NCBI GenBank assembly: GCA_031472005.1
Contig: PZJY01000002.1
Coordinates: 4,154,001-4,218,000 of the forward strand
Direction of reading: 5' to 3'
From: Tetracladium setigerum
Lineage: Eukaryota; Ascomycota; Leotiomycetes; Helotiales
Length of the DNA stretch: 64,000 nucleotides
Shown: positions 22,576 to 34,716 of the stretch, one piece after another
How positions within the stretch are numbered: the stretch's first letter is position 1
How the letters are laid out: each line of letters begins with the position of its first letter
Position numbers and translations under genes: made by a program
The notes under the pieces: generated by a model
Seen by the model: only the letters and a program-made list of their open reading frames with translations
Database searches by the model: none
What the model was told of the DNA's origin: nothing

Positions 22576-25155
22576 TTAATCTTCACACACATCCTCGTCA
22601 ACCACGGGAACGGTGGTCGAGGATGGAACCGAGGGCGAGAGTGGAGAGGTGTAGTTACCTCCCGGTCCGGTGGCAGGCACAGTGGAGTTGCTAATAGGGA
22701 CAGTTCCATTTGAAGGCGTGGTTGGAGTAGTAGGAGTAGTAGGAGTGATACCTCCCAAAGCCAAGATCTTCGCAGCAGCCTGCTCAGCAACAACCATGAC
22801 AATAGCCTGTGTATTACCGGTTGGCAGATCTGGATGAATGGAAGCATCAACAACGAACAAGTTATCGGTTCCAAAGACCTTCGTGTCGGTATCAACGACA
22901 GCAGTACCATCATTCGCGGTGCCCATCACGGTCGTTCCGACAAAGTGCGAGCCGGAGACGAAATCCTTGACTACGGTGGCGCCGGTGACGGTGCTGTCGC
23001 TTAGCTCGAGTACGGTGGAGTTGCGCGAGCCGGCGATGAGACTGTCGATGAATTCGGTGACGGCGGCCACATCTTCTGGTGTGTTCAGTAATGGCGAGGT
23101 GATGAATTCCGTGCTGCCGGTGGAGGTTATGCCGAGGCTGCCGACGGAAGTGGCACCGTGAGTGAGGTAGACTTTCATGCGGAGGACGCCGGTGGATGGG
23201 GAGTTGCATGTTCCTTGGAAGTAACGAGTTCCTGCTGCGGTGTCAAGACTGGAGAAGAAGACGAGACGTTGTCCGCTTTGAACCAAGGGCCGGATCCTTG
23301 GGCAAAGAGGTCGATGTTGGTTTGGGTTGGGGAGGTGAACTCTGGGCCGAGCATGGAGGTAGCGTTGGCTGACTTTTGCTTGAAGTTCAGGGTGAAGATG
23401 GGATGGTCCTTGAGGTTTTGACCGACAGGGAGGTTGATCCAGTCAGCTTCTGCGGGGAGCTCAACACCATTGCAGCTGTCCTTGACGATGGAAATTTGAT
23501 CAGCGGGACCGATACCACTGTTGAAGAGAATTCGTGGAGTGGAAAGTGCGCCAGAGGCAAGGATGACACTTCCACCGGATTTGAGGTTGATGATTTGACG
23601 AGCTCCAGTGGAAGTTTCGACTTCTACGCCAGTGATGGTGCTTTGGCTTCGAATTACCCGGATAACCTTGGTGTTGAGGGAGAGGGTGAAGTTTGGATCG
23701 GCCTGAGCGAGGGGAAGGTAGGAGACAACTGGTCCAGCTCGAAGACCATTGCTCACAGACCAAGGTGGGTAAGTGTAGACCTTGGTCTTCTCGTTAGGCT
23801 CCTTGATTGCATCGACTTGTTTGAATCCAATGCTGCCGAGGAAGGAGGACAGTGCTGTGAATGCCTGTATATATTTGTTAGAAAGCATTTAGGACGGGTG
23901 AGCGTCAACTTACTGCTTGATCATATCTTTGGCCATCTTTCGACGCCAATGTTGTTCCAGGGTTGCGCTCATACAAGCGAGCAGCAGCAGCACTGACATC
24001 AGCCCACTTCCATCCGGCAGGCCACTTGTCGTTGAAGTCCGCTTCTTGTGGATGTACAAACATTAAAGCATTGACTGTGGTTCCGCCACCAAGAATGCAA
24101 CCAGCTTGCGAGGCTACATCAGTGCAGTATCCACTGGTATCCTTAGCACTGCTGAGATAATAAGCCATGGATGGAACGTCGTATTGAGTCACGGTTTCGT
24201 TCCAAGCAACGACGCTTCGGCCACCAGATGCGTAGTTCGATGCCTGTCCTCGTTCAATCAACAGGACGGACTTTCCACCTTCAACAAGACGTTGGGCGGT
24301 AATAATACCAGCTGCACCACCTCCAGCAACAATGTAGTCATAGGTCAAGTCTGACACGGTAGCTGTGGTATTCGTTGAGCAGGTTGAGTTGTTCCCTGGT
24401 GTTGTGGGTTGGGTAGGTGTTGTGCCATTGCCGCCGCCAGTACTACCTGTTGCCCAGCTCGCCCATAGAGCATACGAGGCTGAACGAGCATCGTCCAAAG
24501 TCAGGCCAAAGAGACCAAAGCCAGTGTTGTGGTATGCAAGACCACCGGCAGATGCTGATGAAGGGTTGGTGACGGCGGTGCTCGAGGTTGCCCAACCGAG
24601 GATGACGTTTGCGCCAGCAGGATCAAAATGTTTTGGCGTGACGGTATCAGCAAGACATCCGCTGCACAAGAATGTGTAGGTGAAGTGAGTCGAGTTGACA
24701 AAGGTGCCGTTGGCGATAGGCGAGAGAGAGATTGCCGAGTCCTCATATGCAGTGGGTGCAGTGTAGCCGCTAAAAGTTGTTAATGCCGGTATATAAAGTT
24801 GAACAATGGAGAACGACATACCTGACAGTTCGAATGGAACCAACAACCGAATCACCATTTTCCCATGCAATGACCATCAAGCTGCTGGCCATGGAGCCTC
24901 CCAATGAGACGGCTGCATATCCGCCTACTGGCGCAACCTGTGTTCTATTAGCACAGCGACTTGGAATTGGGAAGAGCTTCTTACAATTTGACCAATGAAA
25001 TCAGACGCGGCAGTCTCCGGCGCGGCTACTCCGACAGTAATAGCAGTGTCAATTTTACCAGCGAAGCTGATACCGGAATTTGGGTCTACGAAAGTTGTAG
25101 ATTGAGTGTATACCCCGCTGGCCAAAGCCAAAGCGAGAAGAGAAAAGCGAGCCAT
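22576..25155 (-). CDS. cdh: Cellobiose dehydrogenase-like flavocytochrome (AA8 heme domain + AA3 GMC oxidoreductase)
   Basis: Minus-strand exons: 25155-24985, 24937-24822, 24769-23914 and 23864-22576. Allowing one missing base, the protein is 810 residues. A signal peptide (MARFSLLALALASGVYTQ) is followed by a CDH-type cytochrome domain with the likely heme ligands in GGSMASSLM (Met) and YHNTGFGLFG (His). A Thr/Pro/Gly linker follows, then the FAD fold (YDYIVAGGGAAGIITAQRL, about residue 240) and the GMC active-site His-Asn region (DASIHPDLPTGNTQ). The tail is Thr/Ser/Pro-rich with no CBM1. Secreted CDH oxidises cello-oligosaccharides and feeds electrons to lytic polysaccharide monooxygenases. 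The printed frame breaks at GSGPW. One extra base in the run at 23287-23289 restores GPLVQSGQRLVFFSS and the rest. Confidence 0.88.
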
Positions 25156-26718
25156 TTGTGGCAAGAAGTGAAGCTTTGAATGGGCTTATTTGAAGGAGGT
25201 AAATGGCCTGAGAATGGGATTTGAAGAAGTCGAAAGGTAGAAAGTATTCAGAGACCCAGCTGATGGAGGAAAGGAGAGAAAGAGAGAGCCCAGCTACTGA
25301 AGAGAATGAAAGAACCGATGACGGTAAAAAGAATGGAAGAGACAAACAGGTCAAGAATGATACCAGAAGGAAAAAAAGCTCAAAAAATTTCCATCCCACC
25401 ATCTCCTTATGTATCTCGAGGTAGGCGTCGGCTCTATCAGAGCCAATCCCATTTATTGGGACCATCGGCGGGGCTATTCATCAACCTGACAGAAGGAAGA
25501 GTCAAGGAAGCGCGTAGGCTACATCTCAAAGGGGCGAGCCTTTAGATTAAGATTCCACACTTGTGCCTGGTTTTGAATACACAATACACATCGACGCTTG
25601 TCGGCCCAGACTTCCACAGAAAAAAATAAACAAAGTTTTGGGGAACGGCGAATAGGTGGAGTAATGATCAACCCACCGGTTGGAAACTGCCATACAGCAC
25701 GTCTCCATTCGTCATCTGGCGTCAATCGGTAGATTTGCCACGTTGTAAGTGATGCAAGGCAAACGGCGAATAAACATGTTCCTGGCTTAGCTGGTTTCGA
25801 GAGTCCACTGTAAAGACTTGGAATCATAAACAAGTGAATGCAAAAAGGGAGTCCTCGGCATTCTTGGAAGGGGGCGATGTTTGGAGTAGAGAGTTGGGAT
25901 GTTTGATGGCTGCGGGACTGCAAAATCCTTGATGTTGAGAATTAATATCGGACGAGCTTCGGCACCACTCTTGACTCGGCAAACAGATGCCGGAGAGAAG
26001 CACGGTCACGTGGCGCATATCAACCTATTCCTTTACACTTCAAGAGCATTGAACTACTGCGCCTTCTGACGCGTTTATTGTAACTCTAATCCAGCTATTT
26101 ATTATGCCTTTACCTATTATTTTGGGTTTCTAGTTCTTGTATTCCGAGTGGGCGGAGGCGGATTAGAAATGATGAACGACTCGGGATTACCGAGCGAGCT
26201 TCAGCGCTGTACTCTCTCCTTGACACTACCAATTGGCAATAATAACCCTTTGACAATGGCTAATGTGGTTGAGAATTTGTGATTCTTTTCTTTGAAGAAC
26301 AATGAAAATGCAATTGTATGTGAGTATGCACAATTGAGATCAAGGCATGAGGAGATCCTTGAGATTGACAAGGGAAACATGATCCCACTTCTCATGAACT
26401 CTTTACCAACACCACATTAACATCTCGCACATCTCGCATATCAAGCCGGACTCGAAAACTTTCAATAAACTTTTCCCAATTGTCGGCCAAGATCCTGAGT
26501 TCGCACTCTCTCCATTCTCCATATACTGTGCAGTATACTCCATACATGTGAACAGTATCAAGACTCACAGCTTAATCCATCTTTAACACTCACCACAGAC
26601 TTGACGCGCCAAATCACAAACCCATTATTCGGTGAGGTTGATTATTGGAACGAAAGAGGTTGGCGAAACAATAAAGTTTGATAGGTAAGATTGTATATAA
26701 GTGAGTGCAGTTGCAACA
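25156..26718. other. Intergenic, promoter side of cdh
   Basis: No supported gene. A minus-strand frame at 25519-25923 has no recognisable family. No clear CreA or cellulase-regulator cluster was established by eye. Confidence 0.4.
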
Positions 26719-27547
26719 TCACAAGCTAAACTCCAACCTGTTCCCCGCAAAGTCCCTGGCAAAAAACCTGGTTGGGTATTCTACTCCTTTCGCGCCTATT
26801 TAAAGGTTAGTTGAGGTTCTCTCTTTAAAACTTCGATTGCTATAGAAGTATAGAAATGAAAATCATGTGACCAAATCTCTCCCGTTGCTTCTCCACTGTT
26901 ACATCCTCTTTCTCAACCATAAACTCTTTGAAGGCCAACGAGAGCCAAGTTTGAAGAATTCATGAATAACCACAAATAATAATGACCAAAAAAATAACTC
27001 ACCCGAATTCTCCGCCCCAGGCTCATCAGCCTCCTCCGGCTTCCCATCCCCCCCACTCTCAAAATGCACCCAAATCTTCTGTCTCAACTCGACCAGTGCC
27101 TCCAAGCTTTCGACCTTGAAGCATGGGTGACGTCTGGATTTGTGGTCGTTTTCGCCGATTGCGACGTGGATTTGTTGACCGCCTGGTGTGATGTCGAACC
27201 TGTAATTTTTTTTGGGAGGTGAGAGAGAGTTTTGGTTATTTGGGAAGAAGAATAAATGAATGCTGAGTGGGTAGTTGAGAAAGGCGGGGTGCGGGGGTAT
27301 GAGATGAGATGGATTATTGAAAATCAATTAATTGCAAAAGGAGATGTTGAGGGAGAGTAGGTAACAATGGTAAAGTCTCAAGGGAAAAGTGGAATAATCT
27401 CACTCACCAAGCAAGAGTCTCCTTCTGCAATACTGGGACTGGTACGCTCGTGAAGCCAAGTGTTGTGCCGTAGAATGCGCGTGCCTGGTCCAATGTTCCC
27501 GGCGGGACAAGCAGGTTCACATGAGAAATTCCGGAGATGAGGCCCAT
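26719..27547 (-). CDS. Glyoxalase/VOC-fold small protein
   Basis: Minus-strand exons 27547-27408, 27199-27003 and 26795-26719; 137 residues, all junctions GT-AG and in phase. It begins MGLISGISHVNLLVPPGTLD and continues ARAFYGTTLGF, the first beta-alpha-beta unit of the vicinal-oxygen-chelate fold. ITPGGQQIHVAIGEN supplies the second metal-region histidine, and the last exon gives YPTRFFARDFAGNRLEFSL with the typical C-terminal glutamate. The last exon was found only by searching for this expected ending 207 bp downstream. Both introns are about 207 bp, four times the local norm. The substrate is unknown; this is a single VOC module that would dimerise. It lies 279 bp downstream of the LtrA gene on the same strand. 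Confidence 0.85.
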
Positions 27548-27826
27548 GATTATTCTTTGGGTGGATAAAAATTAATTGCGAATTGAGAAGCTGAAAGTGG
27601 ATGAATTTGATGCTTGGAAAGAAAGATAGAAAGGGAGAAGGAATGAGGTGCTCAAGTGGGAGATGTGGTGATGGATGGCTGACGGAACACCGGGTGAATG
27701 TTTCTCCGCAGAATATTGAGTATGCGGTTGCGTTCATCGCGAGAAGACAATCGTTTTGGCAAACCAAAGTAGGTACTGTACATTGGAAGGATGGATATTT
27801 ACTTGGATTGAAATATGACGGACTCT

Positions 27827-29399
27827 TCATGCCTCATGATTTCTGAGTAAAGGTGTCTCATCATCAACCGGGCTCCTCTCATCCTCACTTTCGGGATATT
27901 CAGTATCAACCCAAGGCTCCCAGAAGGAAGCTCCCTTGAGCAACGAAGTGACATTCTCCCATACCACAACCGCCACCAGCAATACCATAATCGCCGAGAG
28001 GATTGCAGTTACATGGAAGTGCGTAAGAGGCAGACAGATGATGATTGTACCCGCAATTGGTCGGGCAATGATCCGCGCATGCTAATTGGCACGAATTAGT
28101 ACAAGATGAACAAACTGCTTCGTTGAGAGCGAGAACATACCTTGGGCAACATCAGCAAGCCAGGCTCGTCGTCGCTTCGGTGCAATAGAGCGATCGCATA
28201 TAGAACTAGGAGTCCAGATCCCAACCCACCACATAACAGCCAAAGCTCGCCTCCATGTAGGTTCTTGTTTCTGACACTCACAGCGGCCACATGACCACCG
28301 GCTAACAAGCCAGCCACCAAAGGAAGATGAAGCGTTACCCAGGTGAAAGAGGAGTAGATACTGTGACGCAGAGGATGCTCGCCCTTGACAGATCCATCAT
28401 TGTGCGTATACAGCCAATTCAAGCAGAAAGCTATGATTAAGGTCCACACAGCTCTCATGAGGCCTAGGTTGAATCCAATGGCTGCAGGAGAGCCCACGAC
28501 GATCGAGTAGAGGAACTCTCCGAGAACGATAATGTAAAATGCGGCGAATCGATCGACTTCGTGTGGGATGTCAACGGCTGTGGTGTACTTGATTCCAAGG
28601 ATCTTCTTCGCCAATGGAGAATAACAGAATATCCAAATACTCTCCTCCACCACAATCGCAGTAGTGGCACAAATAATCTTGACCTTGAAGGAAATACTCT
28701 CAAAGAAGAGAGGGATATAGATAAGGAGTGCGAAGAACGACATGCCGAACCACAATCGCTGCTGTGCTCGATGGTGATAGCTAGCAAAAGAGTAGATTAA
28801 ATGTGCCGTGTTGGAGGAGAGTCTCGCAACTAAATATGCACCGACTGCAGCTCGCATAGCTCCGAGATCTTCGTCTACGAGAATGGCGTTGTTGCCGTAC
28901 ACAACGAGGACGGCCATGATCCAGAGGATGAAGACCCGTTGGGCGAGATCGTCGTTGTAGAAGGAGTTCATTAGTTCTCGGAGATCACTCCAGATATGCC
29001 ATGATGGTGCGAGGATGAGCTGTAGGAGTCATTAGTTGCAAGTTAATTAATTGACTGGGTTATATAGTGATGGACTTACAATGTACTTGACAACCTGCAG
29101 CCATGTCGCATTCTCAGCGAGGGCATCGGCGAAATTCGCTACAATAGCCACGTAGAGGAGGTCTAAGAAGAGCTCGAATCTACCTGGAAAATAATGAGTG
29201 TCAACAAGCATTGATAAAAAGATATCGAATCAATTGAATCAATTGAATCACTTGATGAAATGAGATGAGATGGCTACTGACCTGCCTGTCGCTCCTCCTC
29301 TGATCGCTTTTTCAATACCCCGCCCTCAAACCATTGTAGGGCCAGTGGCTGTCGAAAGAGTGCTCGCTTTTGCACAGCTGGTTCACCGTGTGATTCCAT
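27827..29399 (-). CDS. LtrA-domain (low temperature requirement A) membrane protein
   Basis: Exons 29399-29282, 29183-29080, 29019-28141 and 28081-27827; 451 residues without defects. After a polar N terminus ending EEERQAG comes RFELFLDLLYVAIVANFADA, the start of the LtrA domain. Some ten hydrophobic segments follow, including FILWIMAVLVVYGNNAI, the VDRFAAFYIIVLGEF block characteristic of the family, and FCLNWLYTHNDG. The C terminus is acidic (EYPESEDERSPVDDETPLL). LtrA was named from a cold-sensitive Listeria mutant; in fungi it is a membrane protein of unknown substrate. The start at 29399 (MESHGEP) is preferred over an in-frame ATG at 29489 because family members begin with a short polar tail. 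Confidence 0.9.
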
Positions 29400-30005
29400 A
29401 ATGATCGCTCTCCCCCTTATGAGATATTCTGGGTTGACTTGAAATGTGATAAAAATGTTTGTTGCAATTGCGGTGCTGTCGTGTATCAATAAGAGGAATT
29501 AAGGAGAGCTTGAGAGGGGGCTGGGAGGCCAAGCCAGCTTTTCAACTTGGCGGCTTCTAAAAGATTTACTTTACATTTGGCACATGATAGATGAAGGTGT
29601 AACGATTAAATAAATGCCTGTTTACATTTCTGCCTTAGTTTTGTAACTTGGAGATATAAAAGACTCTCTCCTAATTTCCTCCTTGAATTCTGGTAGTACA
29701 ATCGCTTAAATGTGGAGTTTGGACTCTCTTCTCCTATCCTGCAGAGCTCCATCTGACTTAGCTTCCTTTTCCAAAATACCGAGTATCAAGTACTCTTTCC
29801 ATGTGCAATCATTATACAAATCTTTATTGTACAGTGCCGTAGTTATCGTAGTCCGACGGTATTCGTACAATAATATATTTCCTCCCACAGACGGCCGTCA
29901 TTCTTCCCTTCAAACCACATTCTTCCCTCCATCCATTATCGTATTTATATCGTACACCTTCCTTCAAGCCATATATCACCACAAACAATCCCCTCTCTCC
30001 TCCAA
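29400..30005. other. Intergenic
   Basis: This holds the LtrA promoter side and the 3' flank of the small membrane-protein gene. No supported gene. One GTACAG site lies near 29830. Confidence 0.4.
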
Positions 30006-30630
30006 TCATTTATTCGCCTCCTTCGACTCCTTCCTCTCCTGCACGACTTTTTCATCAATCTCCTTCACCTCCTCCAACTTATCCTTCCCAAAACTAAACA
30101 CCTCCTTCAACTGTGCCATTATCAACCCCCATAACCCTCACCACTCTCCAGCGCCTCTTTCTCCCTCGCATCCCTCTTCTCCTTCCAATCATCTCCCTCC
30201 CCACCCAACCAAATCTTTCTCACAATCCCCTCTCCTTCTCCTTCTCCCTCCTCTGCCTCTCCAACTCCGCCATAACCCCCTCCACCTCTCCCTCCTTCAC
30301 ATCCCACCACCACCCCTTACCACACCCCTCTCCCTCTCCTCCCTCAACAACCTCTGCATCTCCATTGCCTTCGGCGGTAAAGCCGGATCGGCAATCAACC
30401 TCATCCGATCCTGCATCCGTCCCGTAATACTCCTCCCGCTGTACTCCTGCACCAGCTGATTCGAGGCGAAGAACGTGCCGCCGACGAGGCCGACGGTGTA
30501 GATGTCTATTTTGCGCGGGGGGAGGGCAATAATGAGGGGGCAGATTACGATGGCTGCCAGGGAGATGTTGTGAATGAGGGTTTGGCGGGTTGCGAGGGGG
30601 AGTCGGGGGAGGAGGAGCTGTGGTAGCCAT
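30006..30630 (-). CDS. Small fungal protein of the 'rhomboid family membrane protein' type, several register slips
   Basis: The printed frames are all broken, but pieces in three frames line up into one coherent protein of about 209 residues. These are a short start (MATTAPPPPT), a membrane segment (ISLAAIVICPLIIALPPRKI), RKIDIYTVGLVGGTFFASNQ, RLIADPALPPKAMEMQRLL, a long charged helical stretch with WWWDVKEGEVEGVMAELER, then EALESGEGYGG and LIMAQLKEVFSFGKDKLEEV. Slips fall in G/C runs at 30596-30609, 30325-30328, 30227-30230 and 30126-30130. Adding the missing bases makes the span 630 nt, an exact multiple of three. This family is labelled 'rhomboid family membrane protein' in ascomycete annotations, but it lacks the rhomboid Ser-His pair. 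Function unknown. Confidence 0.65.
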
Positions 30631-30916
30631 TTTGAAAGACGATATTATATTATGTTATTGTAAGCAGAAGAAGAAGAAGACGAAGAAAAAAGGTAATGAG
30701 ATAGGTAGTTCAGTCGCAATTGGTGGCGTTCTTTGGAGGGTCTTTGCTGTGTAAATTGAGCGCTGCTTCGCTAGCTCAAAAAATAATTCGTAAATGACGC
30801 CGCAGAGACGTTTTGCCAAGTCTGTCTTGTTTGTCAGTGGGTCGCACGCAGTCACCCCACATGCGAGCCTGGAATATGTATTGGGATAAGCTGGTCGGGC
30901 AACATCAAACCATCCA

Positions 30917-31024
30917 ATCGAGTTGCCAGAGTGGTTAATGGGTATGACTCGAAATAACAGCTTCGGTTGTTAAGATAGATATCATATGGCTTCGGCCGCG
31001 TAGGTTCAAATCCTGCACTCGATG
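30917..31024 (+). tRNA. tRNA-Ser(CGA), intron-containing
   Basis: The acceptor stem ATCGAGT (30917-30923) pairs with ACTCGAT (31017-31023), with discriminator G at 31024. The D arm is CCA..TGG and the anticodon stem TATGA/TCATA. The anticodon CGA at 30950-30952 reads UCG. A 27-nt intron (30954-30980) sits at the usual position after base 37. A long variable arm (TGGCTTCGGCCG) marks a type II tRNA, and the T arm is GTAGG-TTCAAAT-CCTGC. Anticodon and long arm together identify serine. Confidence 0.93.
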
Positions 31025-32815
31025 ATTGAATAATTTCTTTTTGCACTTTTTTGGAACATTTTGTTTTGGGGCATTGTTTGATGACAGAGAGGATGAATGA
31101 GTGTGGGATGCAATGCAAATTTCTCTTTTGGCTGGCAGTTCGCAACGACTGACGACTGATTCCATGTCGAGGGAAAGTAGAATATATCAATAGTCAAGAT
31201 AGATGCATTATTGAGGTCCTTTTATAATTCTCACTTATTTTTTTTGCATCTTTCTTCTTTCCTGGTAGTTCCTTCTTTGGCTACTGGATTGAGATTCTCT
31301 ATGCAGAGGGGTGCTACGATCACATAGACTTTTTGTCGTTTGCGACTATGGATTATGTAGATAGGTGTAGGGATATGACTTGCTGTATTATTGTTTTTGG
31401 ATTTATCCGAGATTTTGAATCGAGAGTCTCTGTGAATAATCCGGGTAGTAGTGGAACTATTCATCCTCTGCCAATCTACAGCAATTTCAGTATATATTTT
31501 ATTCTGGCATCAAGATATGCCCAACAGTGTGATGTCTATTGGTCTTGACAAACATCAGCAAACTTGAGGTGAAGATGGAACAAAACACTGTAGTTTTTTT
31601 TGTATAGCACAGTTGACTATAAGCCAACAACAGCAATATAACACATTTCGCTGACAACACTTTCAATAGTCTCTGTCTGAGGAATAGTGGGAGTAGTAAG
31701 GAATCTTCAATTCAACGCACAGAAACAGCTCAAGGGTAGGAGGGTACGCTACCAAAATCTGACTTGACCCTTCGAGCTCTCGGACATTTCCAAAAGCTTG
31801 TCTTCCCAAAACGGCTCCGAGGGGAAATGACAGCATTGGATGTCGACCTCTCTCCCACCATTATTCTGCGTGAAACCCCGGTAAATACAATTTAAACAGC
31901 CAGGAAATCATTTCATAATTATCGATTTTTGAATCTTGAAAACAGGGAAAAGGAGGAAGGTGAGATGCTGAGCAGGGCGAGGACATTACACTAAATAGCT
32001 GACAGCTGCTAATGGGCTTTGTACCCGCTCCCAGTCTCTTGGATGGCTGTCACCACCATTCACCCACCACTAGGGGACCACCCCGGGCCGTGTGAGCTGC
32101 AGAGCTTCGGTTTTGAGTGGATGATGGTGCGGTGTTGGTCGGCGTGTGGCTTGGGTTTTGCAAAGGGTTTGGGGCGTGTCAGCTGAAATCTTGGGTTCAT
32201 GCAGCGATGAAAAGTGTGGAGGATCAGGGTGAAGCAGCCGTGTCGTCCGAATCAGTGGTGGGAGGAAATGAGGTGAGATGAGATGAATACGAGTGATGAA
32301 ATGAAATAGATCATATTTTTTTGCAGAATCTGTATAATTGTTGAAGACATCGTGATATAAAGTAAAGAGAGAGAGAGATACAATCAATCATCGTAAGGCT
32401 GTCCGCTCAGGCACCAAATGGCGGCAAGTCGCTTCCTGAAACAGTGGGAATCCATCCATTTTTAGACCTCGTCGTCCACCACCATTTGATCATCACCAAG
32501 GCAGTGCTGAGGTGCTGAGGTGCTGACAGGCAAACTGACCACCAACTTCCTACCCCCGACAAAACTTCGTCAACGACGTTGCGCAAACATCTCCACATCC
32601 CATCCCACTCAGTGCCACGTTGAAGCCACAGGCCGTCGTCAGCAACATATTCAATCGATGATTCTTTAAGGAGCCTGCGCTTGGTCGTTGTTGAAACATC
32701 TACCATTCATCCTTTTCCTCCTCCTCTTCGTTTTCAGCCTCGATTTGGGAGTCTTACCTAGAAGAGCTCCATCCACCAGCTTGAGCAAGCTCACAACAAT
32801 CCATCCGCTTTCAAA
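31025..32815. other. Intergenic, 5' flank of rhomboid gene
   Basis: No supported gene. Short frames at 31333-31548 and 32407-32706 lack family resemblance. The last 400 bp are probably promoter and leader of the rhomboid protease gene. Confidence 0.4.
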
Positions 32816-34716
32816 ATGGCCGCCAACGAATACTACAATCCAGCTGTATCGCCTGCGAATAATCCTCGACCGGCGCATCCTCAATATCAAAGTTACACAT
32901 CAGACGCCCCTCCGACCTCCTCAACTCCACCCTATCCTGAAGTCGATCCAGTCTACAAGCCAGCCAACGGCAATGGTCTTGGTCAGGCCAACGGGAATGG
33001 TATTGGCAATGGCAATGGCAACGGCAATAACCATAACATTCACAGCAATAACGCCGAATCATCATCACAATCCCCCTTCGACACTCCTTTCGACGACCGC
33101 CCTTACCCGAGTGGCAGACCTGCCCCCCAGCCGTACGAGAGCCAGGGCTCGTTTGGAGGAGATTCTAGATATTATGGGCAAGGGGAGGTGGCAGACCGCA
33201 AGATTCGACGGGCAGCTTCAGAGATGATATTCCCCTACAAAATCAGGCTCCGCCCAAAGATAATTACAATAACGACAACGACCATGTCTACGATGCTCCC
33301 ATACGGCCCTCAACCCTGGAAGCTGGGGGGAGACCGAATCGGAACAGTGGCTATACCAAGTCGAAGAAGTCGCTTTGGAAGCAGTCGTGGGTGTGCTATA
33401 TCTTCGGTTTGATCCAAGTGATTGTGTTCGTCGTGGAGATCGTGCGGAATGGTAAGTTTACATGTTTTGAGGAGGTTGAAAGGGAAAAGAAGATGCTGAC
33501 ATCCTCTAGCACAACTCACGGGTTCGCCCATCGCCATCAAGCCAAACTTCAACTTTATGATCGGTCCCACGCCAGCCGTCCAGATCGTTCTAGGAGCGCG
33601 TTATGTCCCCTGTATGCACAAAATCAAAGGAATTCAAGGAAGAAGCGAGCCGATCAACTGGTTCTGCCCACAAACACTCAATAGAGAACTCAACACTTGT
33701 ACACTTACCGAGCTCTGCGGATTCAGTGGCAGTGTTGGTAACCCGGCCTACGATGGAAACTTTGACGCTGCGCCGGCTCCGAACCAGTGGTATCGATTTA
33801 TCATCCCGATGTTCTTGCACGCTGGGGTAATTCACATCGCCTTCAATATGCTTCTGCAGTTTACTCTTGGTCGCGAGATGGAACTTGCTATTGGATCGGT
33901 CCGCTTCTTACTTGTCTATGTTGCATCAGGAATCTTTGGTTTCGTGTTGGGTGGTAATCTTGCCTCGGAGGGCATTGCGTCCACTGGAGCGTCTGGAGCT
34001 CTTTTCGGAGTTCTGGCACTTGTCCTTTTGGACCTGCTCTACAGCTGGAAGGAACGCAGAAGCCCAGGGAAAGATCTAGCCTTCATCTTCTTGGATATTG
34101 CCATCTCTTTCGTTCTCGGTCTATTGCCCGGTCTGGATAACTTCTCCCACATCGGTGGATTTCTGATGGGTCTCGTCCTGGGAATTTGCATCCTTCACTC
34201 TCCAAATGCGCTCCGCAAGCGAATCCAGGTAGATGAGCCACCCTACACTCCAGTCGCTGCTGGGTATAAAGCATCTGGCCCAGGGTCATACGCTGGTGTC
34301 ATGGGATTCGTGAAATCGCCAATTGGGTTCTTCAAGGAGAGGAAGCCAGCGTGGTGGGCATGGTGGTTGATTCGAGTGGGCTGTCTGGTGGCCGTGTTGG
34401 TGGTGTTTATTGTCCTCATGAATAACTTCTACAATCCCAATGCTGGAAAGTGTAGTTGGTGCAAGTATTTGAGTTGTATTGTAAGTTTCTCCGCCTTTTT
34501 CTTCCCTTCCCTCCCCTTCGCTTGGCTTGGCTTGTTCCAAGCTTTAGCCATAGCTTTATTTTGAGAGAGTTCTAATTGTAGTGAAAACAGAACTACAAAG
34601 ACTGGTGCAGCATCGGCGAGCTCAAATTCGAGGAGGTTTCGACAAATACCACGACTAAACGAGCCGTCTTTGAGACTTGGCAGATGGTGGCCGAGCGTGC
34701 TCAATTAGTATATTAA
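32816..34716 (+). CDS. Rhomboid-family intramembrane serine protease (S54), one register slip
   Basis: Exons 32816-33451, 33510-34480 and 34591-34716; 577 residues once one missing base is allowed for. The long cytosolic N terminus is Pro/Asn/Gly-rich, with NGNG repeats, then KKSLWKQSWVCYIFGLIQVI as the first membrane segment. A luminal Cys-rich loop (CMHKIKGIQ, NWFCPQTLN, CTLTELCGF) follows. Rhomboid core signatures are HAGVIHIAFNMLLQF, STGASGALFG (catalytic Ser about residue 374) and FSHIGGFLMG (catalytic His about 426). It cleaves membrane-spanning substrates, probably in the secretory pathway. The printed frame leaves this reading at GQG near 33182-33185 (G4). One extra G restores GGGGRPQDSTGSF and the remaining exon. 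It is distinct from shorter RbdB-type rhomboids. Confidence 0.9.

Noticed and set aside
26899..27199. Extension of VOC exon 2 to a stop at 26899
   Set aside because: The extension is intron-like (T-rich); a downstream exon at 26795-26719 supplies the expected VOC C terminus in phase.
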